From an uncultured Roseicyclus sp. (GTDB lineage Bacteria > Pseudomonadota > Alphaproteobacteria > Rhodobacterales > Rhodobacteraceae): 64,000 nucleotides of DNA. Made by a program: the position numbers and the translations under genes. This document shows, piece by piece, positions 1 through 9,342 of this stretch (positions are counted from its first letter, which is position 1; each line of letters opens with the position of its first letter). The notes below the pieces were generated by a model that searched no databases, had not been told where the DNA came from, and saw only the letters and a list, made by a program, of their open reading frames with translations. The DNA lies in contig NZ_CALAHQ010000091.1 in assembly GCF_937892565.1 (NCBI RefSeq), positions 28,815 through 92,814 of the forward strand. Reading direction: 5' to 3'.

Positions 1-54
1 ACTGGCGCGACCTAGCCTTTGGCACGTTTTGGACGGTGCGAGGACAATGATGAT

Positions 55-240
55 TCAGACACGGTATTCGATCTGCAGCCGGATATGGCGTGCCTCCAGC
101 ACCAGCTTGCCCTGGTTTTCGAAATTCACCGTGATCTTGCCGCCGACATTCGACTGCACCTGTCCCAACCCCCAATCGGGTTGGTCGAGCGCGCGCACGA
201 ACATGCCCGGCTCAAGGATCGTGCTCAGATCATCTTGCAT
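55..240 (-). CDS. DUF3553 domain small protein
   Basis: This 61-residue protein opens with the acidic stretch MQDDLSTILEPGMFV and continues with a short beta-rich core (VRALDQPDWGLGQVQS, ITVNFENQGK). I recognise this as the DUF3553 family; the fold resembles small SH3-like barrels and no function is established. The ATG at 238-240 is chosen over an upstream in-frame start because it has an AAGG Shine-Dalgarno. It diverges from chpT with only 15 bases between the two start codons, so each gene's promoter must lie inside the other gene or the transcripts overlap. A regulatory link to chpT is possible but only inferred from position. Confidence 0.8.
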   Translation of the reverse strand: MQDDLSTILEPGMFVRALDQPDWGLGQVQSNVGGKITVNFENQGKLVLEARHIRLQIEYRV

Positions 241-255
241 GGAAAGGTCACCTTC
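241..255. promoter_or_regulatory. Shared mirrored Shine-Dalgarno between divergent starts
   Basis: The 15 bases between the two divergent ATGs contain the near-palindrome AAGGTCACCTT. On the plus strand it gives GGAAAGG before chpT. On the minus strand it gives GAAGG before the DUF3553 gene. One dyad therefore supplies the ribosome binding site of both genes. Confidence 0.6.
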
Positions 256-879
256 ATGATGGATCAAGCCCCCCAGAGCCAGCGCACGCTTGCCGAATTG
301 ATCAGCTCGCGGCTTTGCCATGATCTCGTAAACCCGCTGGGGGCAATCGGCAACGGGGTCGAATTGATCGAGATGACCGGTTCAGCCCGCGGCCCCGAGA
401 TGGAATTGATCCGCGACGCGGTGCGCGACGCACAGGCGCGGCTGCGCTTTTTGCGCATCGCATTCGGCGGCGCTGGCGCCAACCAGACCTTGAGCGCGCG
501 CGAAGCCCGGGCCACGGCGCAAGCCCCGTGGCAAAGCGGGCGCCTTCAGGTCAGTTGGACAGCAGGCGGCGATCTGCCCCGCTTGCGGGTCAAATTGGGG
601 TATCTGATGCTGCTTTGCGCGGAATCGGCGCTTCCCATGGGCGGCGAGGTAACCCTGTCGCAAGACGCGGGCGGGCATATCCGTCTGGATGCGCAGGCCC
701 CGCGCGTGGCGGTCGATCCGGCCCTGTGGTCGGTGCTGCATTTCGGCATGAACGCGGCCGGCCGCCCGCTGCGCCCGGCCGAGGTGCAATTTGCCGCCCT
801 TCACGCCACCGCCACGCCGCTTGATCTGACGATCAACTACGTCGCGCGCGCGGATGGGGTGTCGCTGTCAACGAATTGA
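256..879 (+). CDS. chpT: Histidine phosphotransferase ChpT
   Basis: This 207-residue protein starts at one of two adjacent ATGs (256 or 259) behind GGAAAGG. The N-terminal helix carries the motif SSRLCHDLVNPLGAIGNGVE; its histidine (in CHDLVNP) is the expected phosphoacceptor, and the segment resembles the dimerisation helix of histidine kinases. The rest is a degenerate ATPase-like domain without clear N, G1 or G2 boxes, as in ChpT. In the known pathway ChpT passes phosphate from the hybrid kinase CckA to CtrA and CpdR in the cytoplasm. ctrA and sciP occur at the other end of this window. The reading frame is open further upstream, but that part is antisense to the DUF3553 gene and is not coding. 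Confidence 0.9.
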   Translation: MMDQAPQSQRTLAELISSRLCHDLVNPLGAIGNGVELIEMTGSARGPEMELIRDAVRDAQARLRFLRIAFGGAGANQTLSAREARATAQAPWQSGRLQVSWTAGGDLPRLRVKLGYLMLLCAESALPMGGEVTLSQDAGGHIRLDAQAPRVAVDPALWSVLHFGMNAAGRPLRPAEVQFAALHATATPLDLTINYVARADGVSLSTN

Positions 880-934
880 CCGCGCCGCTTGTCCCAACGG
901 GGCTACGCCACCGGATGCAAGCACGGCATGGCGA

Positions 935-1453
935 TCAAAGCGCGACCAGGCCCGTGCGAAACCGGCGCATCCGGTCGCGGTAATGGGCGGCCGAGGCCAA
1001 AAGCCGTTCCTGAGCCGTGGCATCAAGCGCGCGCACCACCTTGCCGGGCATCCCCATCACCAGACTGCCGTCGGGGATGACCTTGCCTTCGGGGATCAGG
1101 GCGCCCGCGCCGATCAGACAGCCCCGGCCGATCATCGCGCCGTTCAGGATCGTGGCACCCATGCCGACCAGCGAACCATCGCCGATGATGCAACCATGCA
1201 GCATCGCCTTGTGACCTATGGTGCAATTGACGCCGATGCGGATCGGATAGCCCATGTCGGTGTGAAACACGCAGTTTTCCTGCACGTTCGAGCCCGCGCC
1301 CACGCGGATTTCCTCATTGTCGCCGCGCAGACAGGCACCGAACCAAAGGCTTGCGCCCGCCTCCAGCACCACGCGCCCCATCACATGGGCGCCGGGCGCG
1401 ATCCATGTGTCGGCGTCGATCTCGGGGGCGACCCCGTCCAATGCATAGATCAT
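935..1453 (-). CDS. Gamma carbonic anhydrase-like hexapeptide protein
   Basis: This 172-residue protein is built of left-handed beta-helix hexapeptide repeats across residues 10-140, for example [25 protein letters not shown]. It contains [11 protein letters not shown] and [10 protein letters not shown], which supply the histidines that ligand zinc in the gamma carbonic anhydrase (YrdA/PaaY/CaiE) family. Trimeric cytoplasmic proteins of this type bind metal, but carbonic anhydrase activity is often unproven. The ATG overlaps the gmk stop by four bases (ATGA), so the two are translationally coupled at the end of a yicC-gmk group. Confidence 0.85.
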   Translation of the reverse strand: MIYALDGVAPEIDADTWIAPGAHVMGRVVLEAGASLWFGACLRGDNEEIRVGAGSNVQENCVFHTDMGYPIRIGVNCTIGHKAMLHGCIIGDGSLVGMGATILNGAMIGRGCLIGAGALIPEGKVIPDGSLVMGMPGKVVRALDATAQERLLASAAHYRDRMRRFRTGLVAL

Positions 1454-2112
1454 CCATGACCCTCCTCGAATTCCTGTTGCAGGCGGCGCACATGGTCAGC
1501 CAGGCCCGGCTGTTGTTCCCGGCGCAATCGTTCGGCGGTGATGATCGTGGCCAGCCGGGCAAAGGTTTCGTCCACGTCATCATTGACGAGCACGTAATCA
1601 TACCCGTCCCAATGGCTGATCTCGTCCCAGCTTTTTTGCATGCGCCGGGCGATCACCTCGGGGCCGTCCTGACCCCGCGTAACCAGACGGCGGCGCAATT
1701 CGGGGATCGAGGGCGGCAGGATGAAGATGGACAATGTATGGCGCCCCAACGCGGAATTGCGGATCTGCTGGGCACCTTGCCAGTCGATGTCGAACAAGAC
1801 ATCGCTTCCCGCCTCGATCGCCGTGCGCACAGGTGCCATGGGCGAGCCGTAGAAATGGCCAAAAACATGCGCATGTTCCAGCATCGCGCCCTCGGCCACC
1901 AACCCCTTGAAATCGGTCTCGGACAGAAAATGGTAATGCACCCCGTCCTGCTCACCGCTGCGCGGGGCGCGCGTGGTGGCCGACACCGAAAAGCGCAAGC
2001 TTGGGTCCCATGCCATCAGACGGCGCGCCAATGTCGATTTCCCCGCGCCCGATGGCGAAGACAGAATGATCAACAGACCGCGGCGGGCCACCGGATGGGC
2101 GCTATGCATCAT
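1450..2112 (-). CDS. gmk: Guanylate kinase
   Basis: The protein phosphorylates GMP to GDP in nucleotide synthesis. It has about 220 residues with the P-loop [11 protein letters not shown] near the N-terminus, the GMP-binding segment [21 protein letters not shown], and the lid/core sequence [10 protein letters not shown]. The length is normal for bacterial Gmk. Three start codons lie in tandem (GTG 2115, ATG 2112, ATG 2109). The ATG at 2112 overlaps the yicC stop as TGATG and sits just behind GGAG, so I chose it. The yicC-gmk pairing is common in bacteria. Confidence 0.95.
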   Translation of the reverse strand: MMHSAHPVARRGLLIILSSPSGAGKSTLARRLMAWDPSLRFSVSATTRAPRSGEQDGVHYHFLSETDFKGLVAEGAMLEHAHVFGHFYGSPMAPVRTAIEAGSDVLFDIDWQGAQQIRNSALGRHTLSIFILPPSIPELRRRLVTRGQDGPEVIARRMQKSWDEISHWDGYDYVLVNDDVDETFARLATIITAERLRREQQPGLADHVRRLQQEFEEGHG

Positions 2113-3020
2113 CACTCCACGTTCTGAACCTGTTCGCGGGTCTGGTCGATGACCAGTTTCAGGTCAAGCCCGAGCGCCGTCAGCGCGCCGTCTTGCGCCT
2201 TGGAACACAAGGTATTGGCCTCGCGATTGAATTCCTGCATCAGGAAATCCAGCTTGCGCCCCACCGCGCCGCCTTGGGCCAAAAGATCGCGCGCGGCCCC
2301 CACATGGGCGCGCAGGCGGTCGATTTCTTCTGTCACATCGGTCTTGAGCGCCAAAATCGCCATTTCCTGAAGCAAGCGCGCCTCATCCAGATCGGTCTGA
2401 TCAAGCAGCGCCGCCAGTGCCGCGCGCATCCGGGCGGCATGCGATGCGCCGCGCGCTTGTGCGGCTTGTGCTGCCGCCTCGGTCAAGGCGGCCAGCTTGT
2501 CGATCTGAGCCAAAAGAACAACGCCAACCGCCGCCCCTTCGGCCCGGCGCATCTTGTTGAAGGCGCCAATCAATTCCCCGGCTTCGGCCATAAGCCGGTC
2601 GGGATCAGGCAGGCCCGCCGCCCCCTCGCCAGCCTCGGTCGCCCCCTTCAGCGCCAGGATTTCGGCGGCAGTTGGGGGCGCCAAGATGATCCCTTGCGCA
2701 TCCGCCATCACCTGAAGGCGCGCGATCTGGTCCAGTGCCGCTTGCAACCGCTGCTCATCACCCCCGCCCAGCACGCCGGCACTGCGCGCCAGCTTCAGCG
2801 ACAGCGTGACCGCGCCGCGCGTCACGGCCTCGGACAAGAGCCGCCGCAAGGGGGCCTCCAGCGCGCCCATCCCCTCGGGCAGGCGCAGCCGCAGATCAAG
2901 CCCCCGCGCATTGACCGAGCGAAGGTCCCAATTCCAGCCAAGCCCCTGCCCATCGCCACCGTCCATGGCGGCAAACCCGGTCATCGAGGTGATGGTCCCG
3001 CTTGCGTTCTGGTCAACCAA
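2112..3020 (-). CDS. YicC/YloC family endoribonuclease
   Basis: This 302-residue protein contains the family signature SMTGFA near the start. The C-terminal block [43 protein letters not shown] is the most conserved part of YicC/YloC proteins. Members have been described as RNases that affect small-RNA stability. The start is uncertain: a TTG at 3020 follows a G-rich stretch and keeps the beta strand that normally precedes SMTGF, whereas the first ATG (2984) falls inside that motif. I therefore favour TTG. It is coupled to gmk downstream. Confidence 0.88.
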   Translation of the reverse strand: MVDQNASGTITSMTGFAAMDGGDGQGLGWNWDLRSVNARGLDLRLRLPEGMGALEAPLRRLLSEAVTRGAVTLSLKLARSAGVLGGGDEQRLQAALDQIARLQVMADAQGIILAPPTAAEILALKGATEAGEGAAGLPDPDRLMAEAGELIGAFNKMRRAEGAAVGVVLLAQIDKLAALTEAAAQAAQARGASHAARMRAALAALLDQTDLDEARLLQEMAILALKTDVTEEIDRLRAHVGAARDLLAQGGAVGRKLDFLMQEFNREANTLCSKAQDGALTALGLDLKLVIDQTREQVQNVE

Positions 3021-3152
3021 GGCCCGATCCCCCCGCCCCTAGATGGATTGCCCCGCCGGGCTGGATATGCGGCCCCGGTCCAAGGCAAGCATGGCGGCCA
3101 AGCCGCAGGAAAAACGGCTTGGCGTCAGGCACCCACACCAAGGCGCGCCGCC

Positions 3153-4532
3153 TCAGACGGCCGCGCGGAGCGCCTGACGGCTGCTGTGCAATTCCTCGGC
3201 CACCAGAAAGGCCAGTTCCAGCGATTGCGAGGCATTGAGCCGCGGATCACAGGCGGTGTGATAGCGCGAGGACAGATCTTCGTCGCTGACCGCGCGGATG
3301 CCGCCGGTGCATTCGGTCACATCCCTGCCCGTCATCTCGATATGAACGCCCCCCGGAACCGTGCCTTCGGTGCGGTGGATGGCAAAGAATTCCTGCACCT
3401 CGCGCAAGATGGCATCAAAGGGCCGCGTCTTGTATCCGGTCGAGGATTTGATGACATTTCCATGCATCGGATCGCACGACCACAACACATTGGCGCCCTC
3501 GGCGCGCACCGTGCGGATGAGACGTGGCAAATGATCGCCCACCTTGCCCGCCCCAAAGCGCGCAATCAGCGTCAGACGGCCCGGTTCATTTTCGGGGTTC
3601 AAACGCGCCATCAGCACCTTGAGGTCCTCCTCGGTGGTGCTGGGTCCGCATTTCAGGCCGATGGGGTTTTGCACGCCCCGGCAAAATTCGACATGCGCGC
3701 CATCGGGCTGGCGGGTGCGGTCCCCGATCCAGATCATGTGGCCGGACCCTGCCAGCCATTTGCCCGTGGTGCTGTCGACGCGGCAGAGCGCCTCTTCGTA
3801 TTCGAGCAACAGCGCTTCGTGGCTGGTATAGAAATCAACCGTGCTGAGTTCGTGATTGGTCTCACCGGTCAGGCCCGCGGCGGCCATGAAATCGAGGCTG
3901 TCCTGAATCCGGTTGGCCATGTCGCGGTATCTGTCGGCGTCCTCGTGATCGGTGAAGCCAAGCGTCCAGCTGTGCACGCGGTGGATATCGGCAAAGCCCC
4001 CCGTCGAAAACGCACGCAACAAGTTGAGCGAGGCCGCGGCCTGAGTATAGGCCTGCAGCATCCGCGACGGGTCGGGGATACGCGCCTGCGGCGTGGGGGC
4101 GATATCGTTGATGATGTCGCCCTTGTAGCTGTCCATCTCGATGCCGCCCACAATCTCGGTCGGCGCCGAACGCGGCTTGGCGAACTGGCCCGCGACACGG
4201 CCCACCTTGATCACCGGAACCTTGGCGCCATAGGTCAGCACCATCGCCATCTGCAGCATCACCTTGAAGGTGTCGCGGATGTTGTCGGCCGAGAATTCCG
4301 CGAAGCTTTCGGCGCAATCGCCCCCCTGCAGCAAGAACGCATCGCCCCGCGCCGCGGCGGCCAGCTGCTTTTTCAGGTGCCGCGCCTCGCCTGCGAAAAC
4401 CAGCGGCGGGTATTTCGACAACTGCGCTTCGGCCGCACCAAGTGCCACCGGATCGGGATAGCTGGGCATCTGCACGCGCGGCTTTGCGCGCCAGTCGGTT
4501 TTCGTCCAGGCCGCTGCGGTCGCTCGGGTCAT
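3153..4532 (-). CDS. Class II 3-deoxy-7-phosphoheptulonate synthase
   Basis: This 459-residue enzyme condenses phosphoenolpyruvate and erythrose 4-phosphate as the first step of the shikimate pathway. It belongs to the class II (plant/actinobacterial) type, shown by [10 protein letters not shown] near the N-terminus, [25 protein letters not shown], the metal/substrate segment WSCDPMHGN, and [18 protein letters not shown]. aroB and aroK lie about 36 kb away, so the pathway is not clustered. The ATG at 4530-4532 has GGAGA upstream and a recognisable sigma70-type promoter at 4569-4597. Confidence 0.95.
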   Translation of the reverse strand: MTRATAAAWTKTDWRAKPRVQMPSYPDPVALGAAEAQLSKYPPLVFAGEARHLKKQLAAAARGDAFLLQGGDCAESFAEFSADNIRDTFKVMLQMAMVLTYGAKVPVIKVGRVAGQFAKPRSAPTEIVGGIEMDSYKGDIINDIAPTPQARIPDPSRMLQAYTQAAASLNLLRAFSTGGFADIHRVHSWTLGFTDHEDADRYRDMANRIQDSLDFMAAAGLTGETNHELSTVDFYTSHEALLLEYEEALCRVDSTTGKWLAGSGHMIWIGDRTRQPDGAHVEFCRGVQNPIGLKCGPSTTEEDLKVLMARLNPENEPGRLTLIARFGAGKVGDHLPRLIRTVRAEGANVLWSCDPMHGNVIKSSTGYKTRPFDAILREVQEFFAIHRTEGTVPGGVHIEMTGRDVTECTGGIRAVSDEDLSSRYHTACDPRLNASQSLELAFLVAEELHSSRQALRAAV

Positions 4533-4568
4533 GGCACTGTGTCTCCAGTCAAGATCTCATGGGCGCTG

Positions 4569-4597
4569 CTTATAGGCCGGGCAAGCGGGCCTTCCAA
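4569..4597 (-). promoter_or_regulatory. Sigma70-type promoter of the DAHP synthase gene
   Basis: Read on the minus strand, TTGGAA (4592-4597) and TATAAG (4569-4574) are separated by exactly 17 bases. They lie about 40-65 bases upstream of the DAHP synthase ATG. Prediction by eye only. Confidence 0.5.
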
Positions 4598-4704
4598 TGC
4601 CTTAAATCACCGCAAGCGGGGATTGCACATGGTCAAAAAAGCTGCTTTCGCTCGCGCCACGCGCGCCATGTTGCTGCCGCGTTGCGACACATCGAGACCC
4701 ACAC

Positions 4705-5679
4705 ATGCCAGACCACGCAGCCACGCGGCAATACGTTTTCATATTGCTCGACCAATTCACCATGCTGTGTTTTTCCAGCGCGGTCGAAGCGCTCAGGATT
4801 GCAAACCGCATGTCGGGTCGCCCGCTTTATACCTGGACGCTGGCGGGCGAAGGCGGCGATGTGGCCTGGTGTTCGGCCGGCATCGGCTTCAAGCTAGATG
4901 CCGACCTGCCCGAGATCGGGCGCGATGACATCGTGCTGGTGTGCGGCGGCATCGATGTGGCCTCTGCCACCACCAAAAAGGTGATCAGCTGGTTGCGCCG
5001 CGAAGCGCGCAAGGGCGCGGTGATCGGCGGGCTTTGCACGGCCGGCTACACGCTGGCCAAGGCGGGGTTGCTCGACGGCAAGCGCGCCACCATCCATTGG
5101 GAAAACCAGGACAGCTTCATCGAGGAATTCGACGATGTGACGCTGACGAAATCGGTCTTTGTGATCGATGGCAACCGCATCACCACCGCGGGCGGCACCG
5201 CGTCGATCGATCTGATGCTCAAGATCATCGCCGATGATCATGGTGAGGATCTGGCCAATCTGGTGGCCGATCAGTTGATCTATACATCGATCCGCACCGA
5301 CCAGGACACCCAGCGGCTGTCGATCCCCACCCGCATCGGCGTGCGCCACCCCAAGCTGGGGCAGGTCATCCGCATAATGGAACAAAACATCGAAGAACCG
5401 ATCAGCCCGGCCACCCTTGCCAAGGATGTGGGCATGTCCACCCGGCAGCTCGAGCGGTTGTTTCGCCGCTATCTCAACCGCAGCCCCAAGCGCTATTACA
5501 TGGAACTGCGCTTGGGCAAGGCGCGCAACCTGTTGATGCAGACCGACATGAGCGTGATCAATGTGGCGCTCGCCTGCGGTTTCGCCTCACCGTCGCATTT
5601 TTCGAAATGCTACCGCGCGCATTATTCGACCACGCCCTATCGCGAGCGCGGCACGCATGGCAACAAGCCGCGCGATTAG
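4705..5679 (+). CDS. GlxA family transcriptional regulator (DJ-1/PfpI + AraC)
   Basis: This 324-residue protein has two parts. Residues 10-200 form a DJ-1/PfpI-like (class I glutamine amidotransferase fold) ligand-sensing domain with the nucleophile-elbow sequence GLCTAGY around C111. Residues 215-320 form an AraC-type double helix-turn-helix (PATLAKDVGMSTRQLERLF, VINVALACGFASPSHFSKCY). In alphaproteobacteria and pseudomonads this architecture includes regulators of choline, glycine betaine, carnitine or arginine catabolism. The ligand here cannot be assigned. It diverges from the DAHP synthase gene, but no methylamine or betaine genes are adjacent; a dimethylglycine-dehydrogenase-like gene is 40 kb away. 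Confidence 0.88.
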   Translation: MPDHAATRQYVFILLDQFTMLCFSSAVEALRIANRMSGRPLYTWTLAGEGGDVAWCSAGIGFKLDADLPEIGRDDIVLVCGGIDVASATTKKVISWLRREARKGAVIGGLCTAGYTLAKAGLLDGKRATIHWENQDSFIEEFDDVTLTKSVFVIDGNRITTAGGTASIDLMLKIIADDHGEDLANLVADQLIYTSIRTDQDTQRLSIPTRIGVRHPKLGQVIRIMEQNIEEPISPATLAKDVGMSTRQLERLFRRYLNRSPKRYYMELRLGKARNLLMQTDMSVINVALACGFASPSHFSKCYRAHYSTTPYRERGTHGNKPRD

Positions 5680-5689
5680 CGACCGGCAC

Positions 5690-5974
5690 TCAGACCTCGG
5701 CCACCCGCGCCGCGCGACCACCCCGGCGTGTGGGGCGCGGGGCATCGGCAAGCCCTTCGCGCAGCACGCCCAACATCGGGTGATCGGCGGGCTGGCCGGC
5801 ATGGCGCACAAGCAGGGCCTCGATCGCAGGGCGCGGCGCGCTGGCATCAAGGCTCAGGGCCCAGTCGACAAAGATCGATCGGCATTCCGCCTCGGTGATG
5901 CCATCGATGCGAAAGGATTCGCGCATCAACCCCTTGGGGTCCAGCGGATCGGCGGGCGGCTTGGCGGGGCTCAT
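5690..5974 (-). CDS. Conserved small protein coupled to glnE, unknown function
   Basis: I do not recognise a named family for this 94-residue protein. It starts MSPAKPPADPLDPKGLMRESFRIDG, has a central helical segment (ITEAECRSIFVDWALSL, PAIEALLVRHAG) and a basic, arginine-rich tail. It lacks a signal peptide and membrane spans. Its ATG overlaps the glnE stop codon as ATGA, so it is probably translated by coupling from the glnE message. This suggests, without proving, a role in the same nitrogen-control setting. It converges with the GlxA-type gene; the two stops are 10 bases apart. Confidence 0.7.
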   Translation of the reverse strand: MSPAKPPADPLDPKGLMRESFRIDGITEAECRSIFVDWALSLDASAPRPAIEALLVRHAGQPADHPMLGVLREGLADAPRPTRRGGRAARVAEV

Positions 5975-8772
5975 GGTGCCTCCTGACGGGGGATGGGGCC
6001 GAAAACGGCGTCGATGGTCCAGGCGGTATAGGCCCGTGTCTGATCCAGTTGCAACGCAAGCGCGTCAGCCGAAGGCGCATCCGCGACACGCACCAGAAAA
6101 TCCCGCCCCCCCGCGCCAATGGCCGCAGGATCAAGGCCCTCGTCGGTCAAAAGCCGGGATGCGGCCAAGACACGGGCAAACAGCCCATGCGCCGCAATCA
6201 GCGCATGGGTCTGGTCGACATCCAGCCACCCCAGCCCCGGCGCATGGGCCAGCTGGTCGGCCGTGGCGCGATCCGCCACACCGGCGGCAAGGGCCACCGC
6301 CTGACCCAAAAGCTCGATATCCTGCAAGGCGCCCGGCCCGTCCTTGACCGCCCATGTGCTGCCCGCCCGGCCCGCTGCGGCCAGCCTGCCCCGCATGTCG
6401 GCCGCATCCGTCCGCACCTTGGACGCATCCGCCTTGGTGGCGATCACGGCGCGGCGGATCGCTTCGACGCGCGCGCATAGGGCCTCATCCCCCGCCATGG
6501 GCCGCGCCCGCGTCAGCGCCATATGTTCCCACGTCCATGCCTCGTCGCGTTGATAGGCCTCGAAGGCGGTGATCGAGGTTGCCACCGGCCCTTGCCGCCC
6601 CGAAGGCCGCAAGCGCATGTCGACAGCATAGAGCGTGCCCGCCGCCGTCGGCGCCGACAGCGCGGTGATCAGCGCCTTGGTCGCCTTGGCATACCAGCCA
6701 CGCGGATCAAGCGGCCGCAATCCAAGGCTCAGCTCGGCATCTGCGGGGTCATAGATCACGATCAGATCCAGATCCGAACCCGCACTCATCCGACCCGACC
6801 CAAGGCTGCCCATTCCCAACACCACCCCGCCCAGACCCGGCGCCGAGCCATGGCGGCGGGCAATCTCGGCGCAGACCACCGGCCAGAGTGCGCTGAGCAC
6901 CGTTTGCGCCAGATCGGTATACTGGCCCATCGCCTCCTCTTCGGTGATCAACCCGCGCAGCTGATGCACGCCGATGCGAAAATGCCATTCCTTCTGCCAG
7001 CGCCGCGCCTGATCGAGTTGCTGCTCATAGGACCGGCCCATCAGCGCGCGCGACACGTCTTGCATCAACGCCTCGGCGCTGGGCCAGGCTGCAAAGAACC
7101 GCCCATCGAGAACCGCATCGAGCACGCCCGAATGCCGCGACAGATACCGCGACAACCCCGGCGCGGTGGCGCAAATGTCGACGATCAGATCAACCAGAGA
7201 CGGATTGGCCTCGAACAGCGAAAACAATTGAACGCCAGCGGGCAAGCCCTTGAGGAAGCTGTCGAAATTCAACAAGGCTTCATCGGGGCGGGCAGCCCTT
7301 TGAAAGCGGCGCAGCAGATCGGGCTTGAGGCGCTCGAAAATCGCATGCCCACGCTCGGATCGCAGCGCGGGATAATTGGGCCAGCGCGCGACGATCTCGG
7401 CCTGTTCGGGGGGGATGTCGATGGCACGCGCAGCGCCACCCCGGCCCGGTTGGAACAGATCGCCACAGATCTCCTCAACCCGGCGCAACCGGCCGGTCAG
7501 CGCGGCGCGAAAAGCGGCCGTGTCATCGGTGCCGCAAAGCCGCGCCAGTCGGTCAAACCCGTCGGCGGATTTCGGAAGATCATGGGTCTGGGCATCGTCG
7601 ATCATTTGCACGCGATGCTCGATTTCACGGTGATGGGCGTAGTGATCGGACAATTCGGCGGCCACGGCGTCTTCGATCCATCCCGCATGCGCCAGTGCAG
7701 ACAATGCCTCGACCGTGCGCCGCGACCGCAGCGAGGGATCGCGCCCACCGGCCACAAGTTGCCGGGTCTGGGCAAAGAACTCGATCTCGCGGATGCCACC
7801 CACGCCCAGTTTCATATTGTGACCCTCAAGTTTAAGGTCACCATGCAGCCCTTTGTGGTCACGTATCTTTTGGCGCATATCAACGGTATCTTGCACCATC
7901 GAGAAATCCAGATGCCGCCGCCAGACAAAGGGGCTGAGCGTGTCCAGAAACCGCTCCCCCGCCGCGATATCGCCCGCGGCCGGCCGCGCCTTGATATAGG
8001 CCGAGCGTTCCCAACTGCGGCCTTCGGCTTCGTAATAGCGTTCGGCCGCCGTCAGCGAGATGCACACAGGCGTTGCCCCCGCATCGGGCCTGAGCCGCAG
8101 ATCGGTGCGAAACACATAGCCTTCGGCGGTGGTGTCCGACAAGGTGGCGGCCATGCGGCGGGTCGCGCGGATGAAACCTGCGCGCGCGTCCATCGCACAG
8201 GCCGCGTCGAAGCGCTCATCATCAAAAAAACAGATCAGGTCGATGTCGGAGGAATAGTTCAATTCCCCCGCCCCCATCTTGCCCATGGCCAGCACCACCA
8301 TGCCCGCGCCGGAATCATGGGCGTCTTGCTCGGTCATGCCGGGGATCTTGCCGCGCCGCGCCTCAAGCGCGACATGGGTAACGAGCGATGCCTGCAGACA
8401 GGCATCCGCAAAATCCGTCAGGGCGCCCGTGACCTTGTGCAGCGGCCAGACCCCGCCCAGATCGGCCAACGCCACGATCAGCGCCGCGCGCCGCTTGAGC
8501 CGCCTCAGGCCGCTGTCCAGATCGGCGGGCGAAAGCGTTGCGGCTTCGTCTATCAGGGCGGCGATGGTGGTTTCGGGGGCGATGTTCAGAGCCTCGGACA
8601 GCCACGCCGCCTCGCGCCGGATCAGACCACCAAGAAAGGGCGACGATCCGGCCGTGCCTTCGATCAGCGGCCGAAATTCCGGGGCAACTGCGTGCAACGC
8701 GGCCCAGCCTTCGGCGGCACGGTCGCGGTGATGGGGCAGCGGATGACAGGTCAGTCGGGATGCAAAGCTCAT
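5971..8772 (-). CDS. glnE: Glutamine synthetase adenylyltransferase/adenylyl-removing enzyme
   Basis: This bifunctional enzyme attaches AMP to glutamine synthetase and removes it according to nitrogen status. The 933-residue product has two nucleotidyltransferase domains: an N-terminal half with YSSDIDLICFFD (adenylyl-removing side in known GlnE) and a C-terminal half with GSDLDLIVIYD (adenylyltransferase side). Both keep the G/S-D-x-D metal motif, and each is followed by RLRP (LRLRPDAGATPV, MRLRPSGRQGPV). The ATG at 8770-8772 (MSFASRL) is chosen although the frame is open for another 167 codons upstream, because that extension overlaps the divergent ybaK gene. Confidence 0.95.
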   Translation of the reverse strand: MSFASRLTCHPLPHHRDRAAEGWAALHAVAPEFRPLIEGTAGSSPFLGGLIRREAAWLSEALNIAPETTIAALIDEAATLSPADLDSGLRRLKRRAALIVALADLGGVWPLHKVTGALTDFADACLQASLVTHVALEARRGKIPGMTEQDAHDSGAGMVVLAMGKMGAGELNYSSDIDLICFFDDERFDAACAMDARAGFIRATRRMAATLSDTTAEGYVFRTDLRLRPDAGATPVCISLTAAERYYEAEGRSWERSAYIKARPAAGDIAAGERFLDTLSPFVWRRHLDFSMVQDTVDMRQKIRDHKGLHGDLKLEGHNMKLGVGGIREIEFFAQTRQLVAGGRDPSLRSRRTVEALSALAHAGWIEDAVAAELSDHYAHHREIEHRVQMIDDAQTHDLPKSADGFDRLARLCGTDDTAAFRAALTGRLRRVEEICGDLFQPGRGGAARAIDIPPEQAEIVARWPNYPALRSERGHAIFERLKPDLLRRFQRAARPDEALLNFDSFLKGLPAGVQLFSLFEANPSLVDLIVDICATAPGLSRYLSRHSGVLDAVLDGRFFAAWPSAEALMQDVSRALMGRSYEQQLDQARRWQKEWHFRIGVHQLRGLITEEEAMGQYTDLAQTVLSALWPVVCAEIARRHGSAPGLGGVVLGMGSLGSGRMSAGSDLDLIVIYDPADAELSLGLRPLDPRGWYAKATKALITALSAPTAAGTLYAVDMRLRPSGRQGPVATSITAFEAYQRDEAWTWEHMALTRARPMAGDEALCARVEAIRRAVIATKADASKVRTDAADMRGRLAAAGRAGSTWAVKDGPGALQDIELLGQAVALAAGVADRATADQLAHAPGLGWLDVDQTHALIAAHGLFARVLAASRLLTDEGLDPAAIGAGGRDFLVRVADAPSADALALQLDQTRAYTAWTIDAVFGPIPRQEAP

Positions 8773-8871
8773 GGTCCGAGTTAGGCCCGCGGGCCGCTTG
8801 TGGTCAATGTCTTGTGAGCGCGCGCGCGCCCTGCTATCACGGGGCGGGGGCGCGGCACACCGGGGGCCAGA

Positions 8872-9342
8872 ATGTCGAAAAGCGTGAAACGGGTCACCGA
8901 CGCCTTGCTGGCGGCGGGTGTCGGGGCAGAGGTTGTGGAAATGGCCGAGGGCACACGCACCGCCGAAGACGCCGCATGCGCGGTGGGCTGTGGGGTGGAT
9001 CAGATCGCCAAATCGATCATCTTTCGCGCCGAGACCAGCAAGCGTGTGGTGTTGTTCATCACCGCGGGCGGCAATCGGGTTGACCCCGCCAAGGCCAGTG
9101 CGCTGGCGGGCGAGGTCTTGGGCAAAGCGGATGCCGATCTGATCCGCGCCCAGACGGGCTTTGCCATCGGGGGCGTGGCGCCGCTGGGCCATCCTGGCCC
9201 GATCCGGGCATGGTTCGACCCGAGGCTGTTGGATTTCGATCTGGTCTATGCGGCGGCGGGCAGCCCGCGCCATATCTTTGGCATAAGGCCCGACCTGTTG
9301 GTGCGCTTGTCAGGGGCCATGCCCGCCGATTTCACCGCTTAA
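8872..9342 (+). CDS. YbaK/EbsC family aminoacyl-tRNA deacylase
   Basis: The family hydrolyses mischarged aminoacyl-tRNA, for example Cys-tRNA(Pro) for YbaK. The 156-residue protein has the typical features: an N-terminal RVTDALLAAG helix, the conserved lysine in DQIAKSIIFR, and the substrate-pocket segment FAIGGVAPLGHP. The exact substrate tRNA cannot be read from sequence. It is transcribed toward lpxB; the two stop codons overlap on opposite strands in the tetranucleotide TTAA at 9339-9342. Confidence 0.87.
   Translation: MSKSVKRVTDALLAAGVGAEVVEMAEGTRTAEDAACAVGCGVDQIAKSIIFRAETSKRVVLFITAGGNRVDPAKASALAGEVLGKADADLIRAQTGFAIGGVAPLGHPGPIRAWFDPRLLDFDLVYAAAGSPRHIFGIRPDLLVRLSGAMPADFTA

Noticed and set aside
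2193..4928. 911-codon plus-strand open frame
   Set aside because: It is antisense to yicC and the class II DAHP synthase, has arginine-, histidine- and glutamine-rich low-complexity composition, and resembles no protein family. High GC content creates such long shadows.
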